Shown here: positions 51,648 to 62,037 of the stretch, one piece after another
Layout: each line of letters starts with the position of its first letter
Numbering within the stretch: position 1 is the stretch's first letter
Source of the DNA: Peptococcaceae bacterium CEB3
GTDB lineage: Bacteria; Bacillota; Desulfitobacteriia; Desulfitobacteriales; Desulfitobacteriaceae
Length of the DNA stretch: 64,000 nucleotides
Assembly: GCA_001029295.1 (NCBI GenBank)
Contig: LDXJ01000064.1
Coordinates: forward strand, 62,001 to 126,000
Reading direction: 5' to 3'
Translations under genes and position numbers: made by a program
Notes under the pieces: model-generated
Database searches by the model: none
The model's input: only the letters and a program-made list of their open reading frames with translations
What the model was told of the DNA's origin: nothing

Positions 51648-53318
51648 GTGAACAGTGATACGGTGAAGCAGGGTGTCGACAGGGCTCCGCATCGTTCCCT
51701 GCTGAAAGCGCTGGGGCTGACGGAGCGCGAGATCGCCAAGCCTTTTATCGGGGTGGTGAATTCTTACACCGAATTGGTACCCGGGCACATGCACCTGCGG
51801 CAAATTGCCGACGCGGTCAAGGCCGGCATTCGGGAAAACGGGGGAACTCCTTTTGAGTTTTCCACCGTGGCGGTCTGTGACGGTCTGGCTATGGGGCACG
51901 AAGGAATGCATTTTTCCCTGGCCAGCCGGGAGTTAATCGCCGATTCCGTCGAAGTGATGGCCAAAGGGCACCAGCTGGACGCTTTGGTTTTCATCCCCAA
52001 CTGTGACAAGATCGTTCCCGGCATGTTGATGGCGGCTATGCGTTTAAACCTGCCCGCCATCTTTGTCAGCGGCGGTCCCATGCTCCCCGGCCGCTTTGAG
52101 GGGAATGCCGTCAGCCTAAGCACTATTTTCGAAGGGGTCGGGAAAGTGCACGCCGGCTTGGCGGATGAGTCCTGGCTCGCGGGCCTGGAACTGAAAGCCT
52201 GCCCGACGGCCGGTTCTTGTGCCGGTATGTTCACGGCGAACTCCATGAACTGCCTGACGGAAGCGCTGGGTTTGGCCCTCCCGGGCAATGGGACGATTCC
52301 GGCGGTTTACTCCGAACGGATCATCCTGGCCAAGGAGAGCGGATTCCAGCTTATGAACCTTCTTTGGCAGGATATCCGGCCGCGGGACATCGTCACGGAA
52401 CGGACACTCAAGAACGGGGTGGCGCTCGACATGGCCCTGGGCTGCTCGACCAACACGATTTTGCACTTGCCCGCCATTGCCCAAGAAGGGCAGATTCCCT
52501 GGAGATTGGCGGAGGTAAATCAAGTGAGCGAACGCATTCCCCAATTGTGTAAGCTCAGCCCGGCCGGACCCCATCACCTCTCAGACCTGCATGAGGCCGG
52601 GGGGGTAAGTGCGGTGCTGAAAGAACTCTTGGCCGCGGGCCTGTTGGACGGGGACGTGCAGACGGTGTCCGGGGTCACCCAGGCGGAGCGACTGCAAAAA
52701 GCCGCGGTCTTGGATGAGACGGTGATCCGCCCCCTCAGCCATCCCTATTCTAAGCGCGGCGGCTTAAAAATCCTCTTCGGCAATTTGGCTCCCGAAGGAG
52801 CGGTGATCAAACAAGGAGCCTTGCCCGAGCAAGACCTCGTCTTCGAAGGGATCGCCAAGGTCTTTGACGGAGAGGCGGAGGTAACCCAGGCCATTGCCCG
52901 GCGGGAGATTCAGGCGGGCGACGTAGTGGTCATCCGCTATGAAGGTCCCAAAGGCGGGCCCGGTATGCGGGAGATGCTGGGTCCCACTTCCATGCTGGCG
53001 GGTATGGGCTTGGACGCCAGCGTAGCCTTACTGACAGACGGGCGTTTTTCGGGCGCCAGCCGCGGTCTTTCCATCGGACATGTTTCACCGGAGGCGGCCT
53101 TGGGGGGAGCAATCGCTTATGTCGAAACCGGCGACCGTATCCGGGTCGACTTGCCCCGGGGCCGTCTGGACTGGCTCGTTTCCCCCGAAGAAGAGGAACG
53201 GCGCCGACAGACGACAAAGCTCAAGGTTTCGCAACGCCAAGGGTATCTGGGCCGTTATGCCCAAGCGGTCCAGTCCGCGGCCCAAGGAGCGGCGTTCAAA
53301 CCGGTGGGGGAGGGGTGA
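51648..53318 (+). CDS. ilvD: Dihydroxy-acid dehydratase
   Basis: Fe-S dehydratase of 556 residues in the branched-chain pathway. Cluster-ligand cysteines are seen in [12 protein letters not shown] and [15 protein letters not shown]; other family motifs are GEG-type [22 protein letters not shown] and [11 protein letters not shown]. The GTG at 51648 follows agagggg; it yields the typical N-terminus ([18 protein letters not shown]). ilvB starts 4 bases after its stop. Confidence 0.94.
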   Translation: MNSDTVKQGVDRAPHRSLLKALGLTEREIAKPFIGVVNSYTELVPGHMHLRQIADAVKAGIRENGGTPFEFSTVAVCDGLAMGHEGMHFSLASRELIADSVEVMAKGHQLDALVFIPNCDKIVPGMLMAAMRLNLPAIFVSGGPMLPGRFEGNAVSLSTIFEGVGKVHAGLADESWLAGLELKACPTAGSCAGMFTANSMNCLTEALGLALPGNGTIPAVYSERIILAKESGFQLMNLLWQDIRPRDIVTERTLKNGVALDMALGCSTNTILHLPAIAQEGQIPWRLAEVNQVSERIPQLCKLSPAGPHHLSDLHEAGGVSAVLKELLAAGLLDGDVQTVSGVTQAERLQKAAVLDETVIRPLSHPYSKRGGLKILFGNLAPEGAVIKQGALPEQDLVFEGIAKVFDGEAEVTQAIARREIQAGDVVVIRYEGPKGGPGMREMLGPTSMLAGMGLDASVALLTDGRFSGASRGLSIGHVSPEAALGGAIAYVETGDRIRVDLPRGRLDWLVSPEEEERRRQTTKLKVSQRQGYLGRYAQAVQSAAQGAAFKPVGEG

Positions 53319-53322
53319 TCTG

Positions 53323-55029
53323 ATGATGGAAGCTGAGTCCGATCTGATAATGGAACCGGAATCCGGGGCAAACCTGACCGGAGCGGAGATCCTCCTGAAA
53401 GCGTTGGCCGCGGAGAATGTTGAACTCATTTTTGGTTATCCGGGAGGGGCTGTGCTTCCTCTCTATGACGCCCTCTTGCAAAGTCCGCTTCGTCATGTCC
53501 TGGTGCGCCATGAACAGGCGGCGGCCCATGCCGCCGACGGCTATGCCCGGGTGAGCGGCAAGCCGGGTGTCTGCCTGGCCACCTCCGGTCCGGGCGCCAC
53601 CAACCTCGTCACGGGAATCGCCAACGCTTATATGGACTCCGTTCCCCTGGTCGTTCTGACCGGACAGGTCCCGACCACCTTGCTGGGCACGGATTCTTTC
53701 CAGGAGGTGGATATCACCGGGATCACCATGCCGATCACCAAACACAGTTACTTGGTTAAGGATGTCCGGGAGATCCCGCGTATCGTCAAAGAGGCCTTTT
53801 ATATTGCAGGCAGCGGCCGTCCCGGTCCGGTAGTTATTGATTTGCCCAAAGACATCCAGGCCGCGACGACGGTTCCCGAGGAGGCGAGCCTGAACTTAAA
53901 GAGTTATAAAGTTTTCGGCAAGGGAAACGCGGGACAAATCATCGAAGCGGCTAAGGCCATCAGCGCAAGCAAAAGACCGGTTCTCTACGCCGGGGGCGGG
54001 GTCATCTCTTCCGGCGCCGACGGGGCCTTGCGTGAATTGTGCCGCAAAACCGGCTTGCCTGTCGTCACTACCCTAATGGGGATCGGGAGCCTTCCCCATG
54101 AACATCCCCATCTCTTAGGCATGGTCGGGATGCACGGGACTGTGACTGCCAACTATGCCGTGGACGACTGCGATCTTTTGATCGCCGTCGGGGTGCGCTT
54201 TGATGATCGGGTGACGAGTGGGCTGGGCCACCGCTTCGCGACGAAAGCCAAGGTCATTCACATCGATATTGATCCGGCGGAGATCGGGAAAGTGGTTCGA
54301 GCGGGTATTCCCATTGTCGGAGACGCCCGCCAGATTCTGGAGAGCATTCTGGAAAGAGTGGAAGCCCCCGAGATAGAGGATTGGTGGAGGCAAATCAGGC
54401 TTTGGCAGGAAGACCATCCTCTCAACTATTCTCAGACAGACCTGAGTCCGCGGCTGATCATGGAAAAGATCGGAGAGCTGGCGGGCGAAACCTCGATTGT
54501 AGCGACCGATGTCGGACAGCATCAAATGTGGGCGGCCCAGTTTTACCCGGTGCGGCGGTCGCGTCATTTTATTACCTCCAGCGGACTGGGGGCCATGGGG
54601 TTTGGTTTGCCGGCCGCGATCGGAGCCCAGCTGGCCCAGCCGGAAGGGTTGGTTTTCTTGGTCGTGGGGGATGGCGGCTTGCAGATGACGATGCAGGAGT
54701 TGGCGACTATCGTTCAGTACGACCTCCCAGTTAAGATCGCCTTGCTCGATAACGGGGTCCTCGGTATGGTCAGGCAGCTGCAGGGGGTCTTTTGCGGCGA
54801 GCGTTTCAGTGAGATTCAGCTGCACGCCAATCCGGATTTCCTCAAGATTGCTGAGGCTTACGGCATCTTGGGAATGCGAGTGAAGACGGAGGCGGAAGTA
54901 GAGGGGGCCGTCCGGGAAGCGATTGAGCACCGGGGTCCTGTGCTCATGGATTTCTTGATCTCAGCGGATGAGTGGGTCTGGCCTATGGTTCCGCCCGGAA
55001 AAGCCATTACGGAAATGTTGGGGAGGTAG
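53323..55029 (+). CDS. ilvB: Acetolactate synthase large subunit
   Basis: ThDP-dependent enzyme of 568 residues forming acetolactate or acetohydroxybutyrate. The catalytic Glu lies in VLVRHEQAAAHAADGYAR; the cofactor motif GDGG is followed by LQMTMQELAT; FGYPGGAVLPLYD and TSGPGATNLVTG are also family hallmarks. The ATG at 53323 is 7 bases after gggggagggg. It pairs with the small subunit encoded 5 bases downstream. Confidence 0.95.
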   Translation: MMEAESDLIMEPESGANLTGAEILLKALAAENVELIFGYPGGAVLPLYDALLQSPLRHVLVRHEQAAAHAADGYARVSGKPGVCLATSGPGATNLVTGIANAYMDSVPLVVLTGQVPTTLLGTDSFQEVDITGITMPITKHSYLVKDVREIPRIVKEAFYIAGSGRPGPVVIDLPKDIQAATTVPEEASLNLKSYKVFGKGNAGQIIEAAKAISASKRPVLYAGGGVISSGADGALRELCRKTGLPVVTTLMGIGSLPHEHPHLLGMVGMHGTVTANYAVDDCDLLIAVGVRFDDRVTSGLGHRFATKAKVIHIDIDPAEIGKVVRAGIPIVGDARQILESILERVEAPEIEDWWRQIRLWQEDHPLNYSQTDLSPRLIMEKIGELAGETSIVATDVGQHQMWAAQFYPVRRSRHFITSSGLGAMGFGLPAAIGAQLAQPEGLVFLVVGDGGLQMTMQELATIVQYDLPVKIALLDNGVLGMVRQLQGVFCGERFSEIQLHANPDFLKIAEAYGILGMRVKTEAEVEGAVREAIEHRGPVLMDFLISADEWVWPMVPPGKAITEMLGR

Positions 55030-55034
55030 GGAGG

Positions 55035-55514
55035 ATGTTGCACACACTTGCGGTCCTGGTAGAAAATCATCCGGGGGTTTTAACCCGGGTTTCGGGTCTT
55101 TTTGCCCGCCGGGCTTACAACATCGAATCCCTTTCCGTTTGCCAGACGGAAGATCCCGACATTTCGCGCATGACGATCGTGGTGGATGGGGACGACCGGG
55201 TGCTTGAACAAGTGACCAAACAACTGCATAAACTGGTGGTCGTGCATAAGGTGGTGGATCTCACCTCTGAGGCGGTGGTAAACCGGGAGTTGGCCCTCAT
55301 CCGGGTGAAAGTCAACGCGGACAGCCGCTCGGAAATTCTGCAGACCGTTGATGTCTTCCGGGGTCAAGTTGTCGACATGGGGCGTTCCAGTGTGATCGTA
55401 GAGCTCACGGGGGACAGCGAGAAGATAGATGCTTTTGTGCGCACGGTGCGTCATCATGGCCTGATGGAACTGGTTCGCACCGGAAAAATTGCCATTTTGC
55501 GCTCAGATAACTGA
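55035..55514 (+). CDS. ilvN: Acetolactate synthase regulatory (small) subunit
   Basis: A 159-residue regulatory subunit with an N-terminal ACT domain (LAVLVENHPGVLTRVSGLFA, ARRAYNIESLSV) that binds valine, and a C-terminal ALS_ss_C domain (about 80-159). Such subunits activate the large subunit and confer feedback inhibition. The ATG at 55035 has gggagg 8 bases upstream. It is followed by 185 bases without a recognised feature before ilvC. Confidence 0.94.
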   Translation: MLHTLAVLVENHPGVLTRVSGLFARRAYNIESLSVCQTEDPDISRMTIVVDGDDRVLEQVTKQLHKLVVVHKVVDLTSEAVVNRELALIRVKVNADSRSEILQTVDVFRGQVVDMGRSSVIVELTGDSEKIDAFVRTVRHHGLMELVRTGKIAILRSDN

Positions 55515-55699
55515 CGCTGTCAACGCCGAACATCCCACTGGAACAGGAGGACATCGGATCTTGCCTCTGATTACCGGTGACGAAAATTCCAGCGGGATGA
55601 GAAGTAGGCTTTTGATAGAAGGTCCTCGGTTTTCAGGTGCGAGAAGATTCCGGGGGCAATCAAACTTTTAGCTTCAAAAAAATGAGAGGGTGTTAGAAA

Positions 55700-56701
55700 A
55701 TGGCAAGAATGTTTTACGACGCGGACGCGAATCTGGAACTTCTCCAAAACAAAGTGATTGCGGTGCTGGGTTATGGCAGCCAGGGACACGCCCAGGCACA
55801 GAATTTAAAAGACTCGGGCCTAAAGGTCCTAGTGGGTCTGCGTCGGGGGAGTGCCCGCTGGCTCCAGGCGGAAGCGGCGGGACTCGAAGTCATGACGGTT
55901 GCCGAAGCGGCCGCCAAAGCTGACGTGATTCAAATTCTCTTGCCGGATGAGCGGCAGAGCGCCGTCTATCAGGCGGAAATAGAACCTCATCTTAAGGCCG
56001 GGAAAGCCCTGGTGTTTTCTCACGGTTTCAATATCCATTTCGGGCAGATCGTACCCCCGAAAGATGTGGATGTATTTATGGTGGCGCCGAAAGGCCCGGG
56101 GCATCTGGTGCGGAGAACTTATGAGGAAGGCGCCGGTGTGCCTTGTTTGATCGCGGTGCATCAAGATGCCAGCGGTAAGGCCCATGATTTGGCCTTGGCT
56201 TATGCCAAAGGGATTGGGGCGACCAGAGCCGGGGTTCTGGAAACGACCTTCAAAGAGGAGACGGAGACCGACCTCTTCGGAGAACAGGCTGTACTCTGCG
56301 GGGGTGTGACTGAACTGATGAAGGCCGGTTTTGAAACCCTGGTGGCGGCGGGATACCAGCCGGAGAGCGCCTATTTTGAGTGTGTGCACGAGATGAAATT
56401 GATCGTCGACCTCATTTACGAAGGTGGGATGAGCTGGATGCGCTACTCGATCTCCGACACGGCCGAATATGGGGATATGACGGTGGGCAAGAGGATCATC
56501 ACGGATGAGACGCGCAAGGAAATGAAAAAGGTCTTAACTGAGATTCAAAACGGAGAGTTCGCCAAACGCTGGCTTTTGGAAAATCAGGTCAACCGGCCCG
56601 CTTTCAACGCCATGGCTCGGGCGGAGGCGGAACATCAGGTCGAAAAAGTGGGCAAAGAGCTGAGAGAGATGATGCCTTGGCTGAAAAAGCGCGGCCAATA
56701 A
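55700..56701 (+). CDS. ilvC: Ketol-acid reductoisomerase
   Basis: Class I enzyme of 333 residues with the N-terminal NAD(P)H motif [13 protein letters not shown], then the knotted helical domain with [22 protein letters not shown] and the metal-binding [13 protein letters not shown]. It isomerises and reduces acetolactate. Cofactor preference (NADPH or NADH) cannot be settled by eye. leuC starts 20 bases after its stop; leuA, often found at this place, is absent. Confidence 0.95.
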   Translation: MARMFYDADANLELLQNKVIAVLGYGSQGHAQAQNLKDSGLKVLVGLRRGSARWLQAEAAGLEVMTVAEAAAKADVIQILLPDERQSAVYQAEIEPHLKAGKALVFSHGFNIHFGQIVPPKDVDVFMVAPKGPGHLVRRTYEEGAGVPCLIAVHQDASGKAHDLALAYAKGIGATRAGVLETTFKEETETDLFGEQAVLCGGVTELMKAGFETLVAAGYQPESAYFECVHEMKLIVDLIYEGGMSWMRYSISDTAEYGDMTVGKRIITDETRKEMKKVLTEIQNGEFAKRWLLENQVNRPAFNAMARAEAEHQVEKVGKELREMMPWLKKRGQ

Positions 56702-56721
56702 GTAAGGGGGGCTGAACAGAG

Positions 56722-57996
56722 ATGCCCATGACGATTACGGAAAAGATTCTGGCGGATCACGCCGGTTTGCCTGAGGTTGTCCCTGGTCAGCTCATTACGG
56801 CCAAACTGGATCTGGTGCTGGCCAATGATGTGACCGGACCGATCGCCATCCGGGAGTTTGCCAAATTCGGGGTGGAGAAGGTCTTCGATGCGGGAAAGGT
56901 AGCCCTGGTGCCGGATCACTTTACGCCGAACAAAGACATTGCCTCGGCCGAGCAAGCGAAACTCATGCGGGAGTTCGCCCGGGAGCAGCAGATAGAACAT
57001 TATTGGGAAATCGGTCGGGTCGGGATCGAACATTGTCTTTTGCCGGAACAAGGGGTGACCCTGCCCGGGGATATGATCATCGGGGCCGACAGTCACACCT
57101 GCACCTACGGAGCCCTGGGGGCTTTTGCCACGGGCGTGGGGAGTACGGATTGCGCGGCGGGTCTGGCCACCGGTGAGGGCTGGTTCAAGGTTCCGGAATC
57201 CATGAAGTTCGTCTTTCACGGGACGAAGTTCCAGCCTTGGGTGAGCGGCAAAGATCTCATTCTTTATCTTATCGGGAAGATTGGGGTGGACGGTGCCCGC
57301 TATCGGGCCATGGAGTTTGCGGGGGATGGTATTGCCGCGCTTTCCATGGCTGGGCGCTTCACCATGTGCAATATGGCCATCGAAGCCGGGGGCAAAAACG
57401 GGATTATCGCGGCGGATGAAAAGACGGCGGCTTACCTGGAAGGAAGAGCGCGCCGCCCCTACAAAGTCTTTGGCAGTGACACTGAGGCCCGTTATGCCGA
57501 GATCATGGAATTTGAGGTGAGTGAGATCCCCCTGCAGGTGGCTTTGCCTCATCTACCGGAAAACACTAAATCCGTAGAGGAGACGGCGGGGATCAAACTG
57601 GATCAAGTGGTGATCGGATCCTGCACGAACGGGCGGATCGAGGATCTGCGCGTCGCGGCTGAGATCCTGCGCGGGCGGAAAATTCACCCCGAGCTGCGCG
57701 CGCTGATTTTCCCCGGCACCCAGGAAATCTATCGCCAAGCGATGCGCGAAGGGTTGCTGGATATTTTCTTGGAGGCGGGAGCCGCGGTCAGCACCCCCAC
57801 CTGCGGTCCTTGTCTCGGCGGGCATATGGGCATCCTGGCCAAGGGCGAGAAGGCCCTGGCTACGACCAACCGTAACTTTGTCGGGCGTATGGGTCACCCG
57901 GAAAGCGAAGTCTACCTTTCCGGTCCGGCGGTAGCCGCCGCTTCGGCGGTCCGCGGAGAAATCAGCCATCCGGGGGAGGTGGTCGGCAATGGGTAA
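56722..57996 (+). CDS. leuC: 3-isopropylmalate dehydratase large subunit
   Basis: Aconitase-superfamily subunit of 424 residues, the size of the bacterial/archaeal LeuC-HacA group. [4Fe-4S] cluster cysteines appear in IGSCTNGR and TCGPCLGGH; the substrate-region motif [18 protein letters not shown] is intact. With LeuD it isomerises 2- to 3-isopropylmalate. It overlaps leuD by 8 bases. Confidence 0.94.
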   Translation: MPMTITEKILADHAGLPEVVPGQLITAKLDLVLANDVTGPIAIREFAKFGVEKVFDAGKVALVPDHFTPNKDIASAEQAKLMREFAREQQIEHYWEIGRVGIEHCLLPEQGVTLPGDMIIGADSHTCTYGALGAFATGVGSTDCAAGLATGEGWFKVPESMKFVFHGTKFQPWVSGKDLILYLIGKIGVDGARYRAMEFAGDGIAALSMAGRFTMCNMAIEAGGKNGIIAADEKTAAYLEGRARRPYKVFGSDTEARYAEIMEFEVSEIPLQVALPHLPENTKSVEETAGIKLDQVVIGSCTNGRIEDLRVAAEILRGRKIHPELRALIFPGTQEIYRQAMREGLLDIFLEAGAAVSTPTCGPCLGGHMGILAKGEKALATTNRNFVGRMGHPESEVYLSGPAVAAASAVRGEISHPGEVVGNG

Positions 57997-58477
57997 AGCT
58001 TGGAAATTCGGACATGATATCGATACGGACGTCATCATTCCAGCCCGCTATTTGAATAGGTCGGAGCCGGAGTATCTGGCGGCACACTGCATGGAGGACG
58101 CGGACGCGGGCTTTGCCCGGGGGGTTAAGGCCGGGGATGTCATTGTCGGCGGCAAAAACTTCGGCTGCGGCTCTTCCCGCGAGCACGCTCCTTTGGCGAT
58201 TAAAGCCAGTGGAGTTCAGGCCGTGGTCGCGGAGTCCTTTGCCAGGATTTTCTACCGCAACGCCCTGAACATTGGTCTGCCGATCCTGGAGTGCCCGGAA
58301 GCGGTGGCAGGAATCGAAGCCGGGGATGAAGTCGAGATAGAGCCGGTCAGCGGCAAGATTACGAACTTGACCCGGAAGACCTCTTTCCAGGCCATGCCCT
58401 TTCCGCTCTTTATGCGGGAGCTGATCGCGGCCGGTGGGCTAGTTCCGTATGTGCGGGGGAGGTTAAAGAATGCCTAA
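57989..58477 (+). CDS. leuD: 3-isopropylmalate dehydratase small subunit
   Basis: A 162-residue swivel-domain subunit with [15 protein letters not shown] and [16 protein letters not shown], both family signatures. It overlaps leuC upstream and leuB downstream by 8 bases each, indicating translational coupling. Ribosome-binding site gggggaggtgg lies upstream inside leuC. Confidence 0.95.
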   Translation: MGKAWKFGHDIDTDVIIPARYLNRSEPEYLAAHCMEDADAGFARGVKAGDVIVGGKNFGCGSSREHAPLAIKASGVQAVVAESFARIFYRNALNIGLPILECPEAVAGIEAGDEVEIEPVSGKITNLTRKTSFQAMPFPLFMRELIAAGGLVPYVRGRLKNA

Positions 58478-59534
58478 GGTAGCGGTCCTGCCCGGGGACG
58501 GAATCGGTCAAGAGATTGTGCCCCAGGCGATCCGGGTTTTGCGAGGGGTTTTAGCCGGCGCTTCATTGCAGTTGGAGTTCAAGGAATATCCGGTGGGCGG
58601 GGCGGCCATCGACGCGGTGGGCCGGGCTTTGCCGGAGGAGACGCTGACGGCTTGCCGGGAGGCGGATGCCGTTTTTCTGGGAGCGGTCGGAGGCCCGAAG
58701 TGGGATACCCTGCCCGCGCCGGAACGCCCGGAGACAGCGGCGCTCTTGGGGTTACGCAAAGCCTTGGGGCTTTACGCCAATATTCGCCCGGTCCGGATGC
58801 TGCCGGCTTTGGTGGACGCCTCCACTTTGAAGCGGGAAGTCGTGCAAAATACGGACTTGGTGGTCTTGCGCGAGTTGACGGGAGGCCTTTATTTCGGGGA
58901 AAAAGGGCGTAAGGACAACCCGCCGGCGGCTTACGATCTCATGCTTTACACGGAGGGAGAAGTGGAACGGATCGTCCGCTTGGGCTTTGAGACCGCCCGC
59001 CTTAGACGCAAGAAGCTCTGCTCCGTGGACAAAGCCAATGTTTTGGAAACTTCGCGCTTCTGGCGGGAAGTGACCCTTCGGGTGGCGGCAGATTATCCGG
59101 AGGTCGAGCTGACCCACATGTACGTGGACAATGCGGCCATGCAACTCGTCCGCTATCCGGAGCAATTCGATGTCCTAGTTACGGAGAATATGTTTGGCGA
59201 CATTCTCACAGACTTGGCTTCCATGCTCAGCGGTTCCATCGGCATGATGGCTTCGGCCAGCCTGAACGGCAAAAAAGGCCTGTACGAGCCGGCCCACGGT
59301 TCGGCGCCGGACATCGCCGGAAAAAACTTGGCCAATCCCCTGGCGACGATCCTCTCAGGGGCCTTGATGCTCCGCTATTCCTTCGCCCGGGAAAAAGAGG
59401 CTTTGGCTATTGAAGAAGCCGTAGGGAAAGTTCTCGACGCCGGGTACCGCACGGGTGACCTGGCCCAAGCGGGGGACAAGGTTTTGGGTACGAAGGAAAT
59501 GGGGGATGCGGTCCTGGCCGCCCTAGGGGGATAA
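58470..59534 (+). CDS. leuB: 3-isopropylmalate dehydrogenase
   Basis: NAD-dependent oxidative decarboxylase of 354 residues. Motifs include [14 protein letters not shown], the substrate-binding [15 protein letters not shown], metal-site [17 protein letters not shown] and [14 protein letters not shown]. It is the last gene of the ilv-leu cluster. No clear terminator follows; the next transcription unit starts with the T-box leader near 59690. Confidence 0.95.
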   Translation: MPKVAVLPGDGIGQEIVPQAIRVLRGVLAGASLQLEFKEYPVGGAAIDAVGRALPEETLTACREADAVFLGAVGGPKWDTLPAPERPETAALLGLRKALGLYANIRPVRMLPALVDASTLKREVVQNTDLVVLRELTGGLYFGEKGRKDNPPAAYDLMLYTEGEVERIVRLGFETARLRRKKLCSVDKANVLETSRFWREVTLRVAADYPEVELTHMYVDNAAMQLVRYPEQFDVLVTENMFGDILTDLASMLSGSIGMMASASLNGKKGLYEPAHGSAPDIAGKNLANPLATILSGALMLRYSFAREKEALAIEEAVGKVLDAGYRTGDLAQAGDKVLGTKEMGDAVLAALGG

Positions 59535-59674
59535 GGTCGCGTCGCGCTGGGATCCAGTACTAGGAGCCTGACAGAACCGTAACCCGTTGGTCTCCTAAGA
59601 GAAGCAATGTGGGGTTAAGAAGGAATTTAGGCCTGTTCAGGTCTTGTAATCTCCAGCGAGTCAGGATATACTAC

Positions 59675-59680
59675 TATAAT
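59675..59680 (+). promoter_or_regulatory. -10 box of the proCBA leader
   Basis: A perfect TATAAT in the sequence actactataatac, 8-10 bases before the probable start of the T-box RNA. A candidate -35 TTGTAA (59644-59649) is spaced too far (25 bases), so the -35 element is not identified. Confidence 0.5.
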
Positions 59681-59689
59681 ACAGATGGA

Positions 59690-60006
59690 ACCTGGAATAC
59701 TGATGGATGGAATCCGGAATACAGATGAATCGAGCGACAGAAACACAGCTGAAATGTGACAAAAGGCCGATGAGCGGTCCAGTAGGAGAGCGCCAGCAGA
59801 GAGGAAACGTTAGGTGTGAGGTTTCCGTTAAGCCCTCCGAACCCATCCGTGAGGTGATGGTGATGAATCATTCGGAACCCTCCGTTAGCAGGGGAGCCAT
59901 AAAAATGGCGTGAGTTGGCTTGCTTCGGTTTCCGGTGCAGGCAATCAAGGTGGTACCGCGGAAGGCTCTTCCGTCCTTACAAGAGGACGGAAGACGCCTT
60001 TTTTTA
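59690..60006 (+). promoter_or_regulatory. T-box riboswitch, probable proline specifier
   Basis: A tRNA-sensing leader. The T-box core AAGGTGGTACCGCG (59947-59960) is near-consensus. Upstream, stem I elements are seen (ccagtaggagagcg; cagagaggaaacg with ggtgtgaggtttcc). On the 3' side of stem I the sequence GAA-CCC-A (59839-59845) fits the usual specifier context, giving CCC (proline) at 59842-59844. The terminator hairpin follows at 59964-60005. The next genes make proline, in agreement. Uncharged tRNA-Pro would stabilise the antiterminator and allow transcription. The exact 5' end and specifier are inferred, not folded. Confidence 0.9.
59964..60005 (+). terminator. T-box-controlled terminator
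   Basis: TCTTCCGTCCT (59967-59977) pairs perfectly with AGGACGGAAGA (59984-59994), extended by GGC/GCC, then seven T. It overlaps the alternative antiterminator that includes the T-box core. Confidence 0.92.
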
Positions 60007-60075
60007 ACGGGAAAAGGCGGTTGCCTCCCGCCATCGAGTGCAGTCGGGCAAGTGACTGTGTTAGGAGTGAATTTT

Positions 60076-60894
60076 ATGGAAAATATCGGTTTTATCGGCG
60101 CGGGGAATATCGCGGAGGCTATCATTTTCGGACTGCGGCAAGCCGGCGGCAAGTACAATCTGTGTGTGACCAACCGGTCCAACAATGCGCGACTCGCCGA
60201 TTTAGCGGAACGCTATCAAATCATCCCGACGGACTTGACTGATTTGCTGCGGTCTTCGCACGTAATTCTCATCGCCGTCAAACCGAAAGACGTCTTGGGG
60301 GTGTTGCAAACCCTGGCTGACGCGGGATTAAGCGGCGGGCTGGAGGGCAAACTCATCATCAGCGTAGCCGCGGGGATTCAAGTGGAGACCCTGGAGAAAT
60401 ATTTGCCGGGGGTGGCGGTCGTGCGGGCTATGCCCAACACTTCGAGCGCCGTCCTCCACTCCGTTACAGGTTTGGTACGCGGTCATGAGGTAGATGAGGA
60501 GCATGTGCACATGGCTGAGGAGATCTTTTCCTCAGTGGGGCATATCCTTTGGCTTCCGGAAAGTCGGATGAACGCCCTGATGGCCCTGAGCGGCAGCGGA
60601 CCCGCCTATTTTTACCTCTTCACGGAGTGCCTCGTCCAAGCCGGCGTGGAGATGGGCCTAAGAGAAGAGGACGCGGAAATGCTCTCACGCGAGACTTTGA
60701 TCGGAGTGGGTAAAATGATGGCTGAGAGCGGCAAGTCCCCGGGACGCCTGCGGCAGGAGGTCACTTCGCCCAATGGCACGACGATAGAGGCCTTGCAGGT
60801 ATTTTGGGCCGCCAACCTCAAAGGTATCGTCAAGGAAGCGGCCGAAGCCTGTGCCCGCAGGGGTGTGGAAATGGAAGGAGAGTATTCGGGGTGA
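60076..60894 (+). CDS. proC: Pyrroline-5-carboxylate reductase
   Basis: NAD(P)H-dependent enzyme of 272 residues for the last step of proline synthesis. It has the N-terminal IGFIGAGNIAEAI, VVRAMPNTSSAV and the C-terminal LSGSGPAYFYLF and VTSPNGTTIEAL signatures. The ATG at 60076 has taggag 9 bases upstream; earlier in-frame starts lie inside the T-box leader. Its stop overlaps the proB start. Confidence 0.94.
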   Translation: MENIGFIGAGNIAEAIIFGLRQAGGKYNLCVTNRSNNARLADLAERYQIIPTDLTDLLRSSHVILIAVKPKDVLGVLQTLADAGLSGGLEGKLIISVAAGIQVETLEKYLPGVAVVRAMPNTSSAVLHSVTGLVRGHEVDEEHVHMAEEIFSSVGHILWLPESRMNALMALSGSGPAYFYLFTECLVQAGVEMGLREEDAEMLSRETLIGVGKMMAESGKSPGRLRQEVTSPNGTTIEALQVFWAANLKGIVKEAAEACARRGVEMEGEYSG

Positions 60895-62036
60895 GTCTGA
60901 CGTGTCGACGGATCGTCCTGAAAATAGGCAGCAGCAGTTTGAACCATCCGGAAGGAGGGGTCAGCGAGGAAGCGTTGGGTGCAATCGTCGGCGCTGTCGC
61001 CGGACTCAAAAGGGCTGGGGTGGAATCTGTCCTGGTCAGCTCCGGCGCGGTGGCCGCCGGGATGGGGAAACTCCGCCTGGACGGGAGGCCGCGGGATATT
61101 GCCGGTAAGCAGGCGGTCGCGGCTGTGGGGCAGGGGGTATTGATTGAAAAGTACGCGGCTGCCTTTGAACAGCGGGGCTTGACCAGTGCCCAAGTGCTTT
61201 TGTCCAGAATGGATCTGGCGGAAGCCTCCCGTTACCGGAATGCCCAAAATACCCTTGAGAGGCTCCTGCACCTGGGGGCCATTCCGATCATCAACGAGAA
61301 TGACACGGTGGCGGTGGAAGAGCTCTGTTTTGGCGACAACGACCGCCTTTCGGCCTTGGTCGCCGGCTTGGTCCACGCGGATCTGCTCGTCATCTTGACG
61401 GATGTCGACGGGTTGTACAGTGCCAATCCCCGGACCGATCCCTCAGCCGGGCTGATTGAGGAAGTCAGGGATATTGCCGCCGTCGCCGGGGCGGCAGGGG
61501 GAACAGGGTCACAGTTGGGTACCGGCGGAATGGCGAGCAAGCTGAAAGCGGCCAAGATCTCCACCCGCTTCGGGATCGGTATGCTCCTGCTCAATTCCAG
61601 CCGCATTTCCGAGTTGGGATCCTTGGCCCGGGGCGAAAGGCCCTACGGGACTTATTTTCCGCCGGCGGGGCACCGTTTGTCGGGTCGGAAGCGCTGGATC
61701 GCTTACGCGGGACTGTCGGAAGGGAGCATTATTGTCGATGAGGGAGCGGAGAGGGCTCTGCTGGAAGAAGGCAAAAGTCTCTTGGCCAGTGGGATCACCG
61801 GCGTGGAAGGAGAATGGGAGCGGAAAGAACTGGTGCGGATTGTAAACGGCGCGGGGCGTGAAATCGCCCGAGGCTTGGCGGAACTGAGCAGCCCGGAAGT
61901 GCGCAAGGTCAGGGGCATGCACTCGGTAGATATGTGGGCGGTGCTGTCCGGGTACGACGGAGAAGAAGTGGTGCATCGAGATAATCTGACTCTGATGGTC
62001 GATAGCGAAAGGCGGCATACTAGAACAGGATGTTAA
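60891..62036 (+). CDS. proB: Glutamate 5-kinase
   Basis: A 381-residue enzyme phosphorylating glutamate, first step of proline synthesis. The amino-acid-kinase domain (IVLKIGSSSL, SSGAVAAGM, PIINENDTVAVEE, ILTDVDGLY) is followed by a C-terminal PUA domain (about 280-381). It starts at a GTG overlapping the proC stop (GTGA), with aaggag 10 bases upstream inside proC. An array of degenerate tandem repeats begins right after its stop. Confidence 0.94.
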   Translation: MSLTCRRIVLKIGSSSLNHPEGGVSEEALGAIVGAVAGLKRAGVESVLVSSGAVAAGMGKLRLDGRPRDIAGKQAVAAVGQGVLIEKYAAAFEQRGLTSAQVLLSRMDLAEASRYRNAQNTLERLLHLGAIPIINENDTVAVEELCFGDNDRLSALVAGLVHADLLVILTDVDGLYSANPRTDPSAGLIEEVRDIAAVAGAAGGTGSQLGTGGMASKLKAAKISTRFGIGMLLLNSSRISELGSLARGERPYGTYFPPAGHRLSGRKRWIAYAGLSEGSIIVDEGAERALLEEGKSLLASGITGVEGEWERKELVRIVNGAGREIARGLAELSSPEVRKVRGMHSVDMWAVLSGYDGEEVVHRDNLTLMVDSERRHTRTGC

Positions 62037-62037
62037 G

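Noticed and set aside
59707-59913. 68-codon frame inside the T-box leader
   Set aside because: The sequence is explained by T-box stems; no ribosome-binding site.
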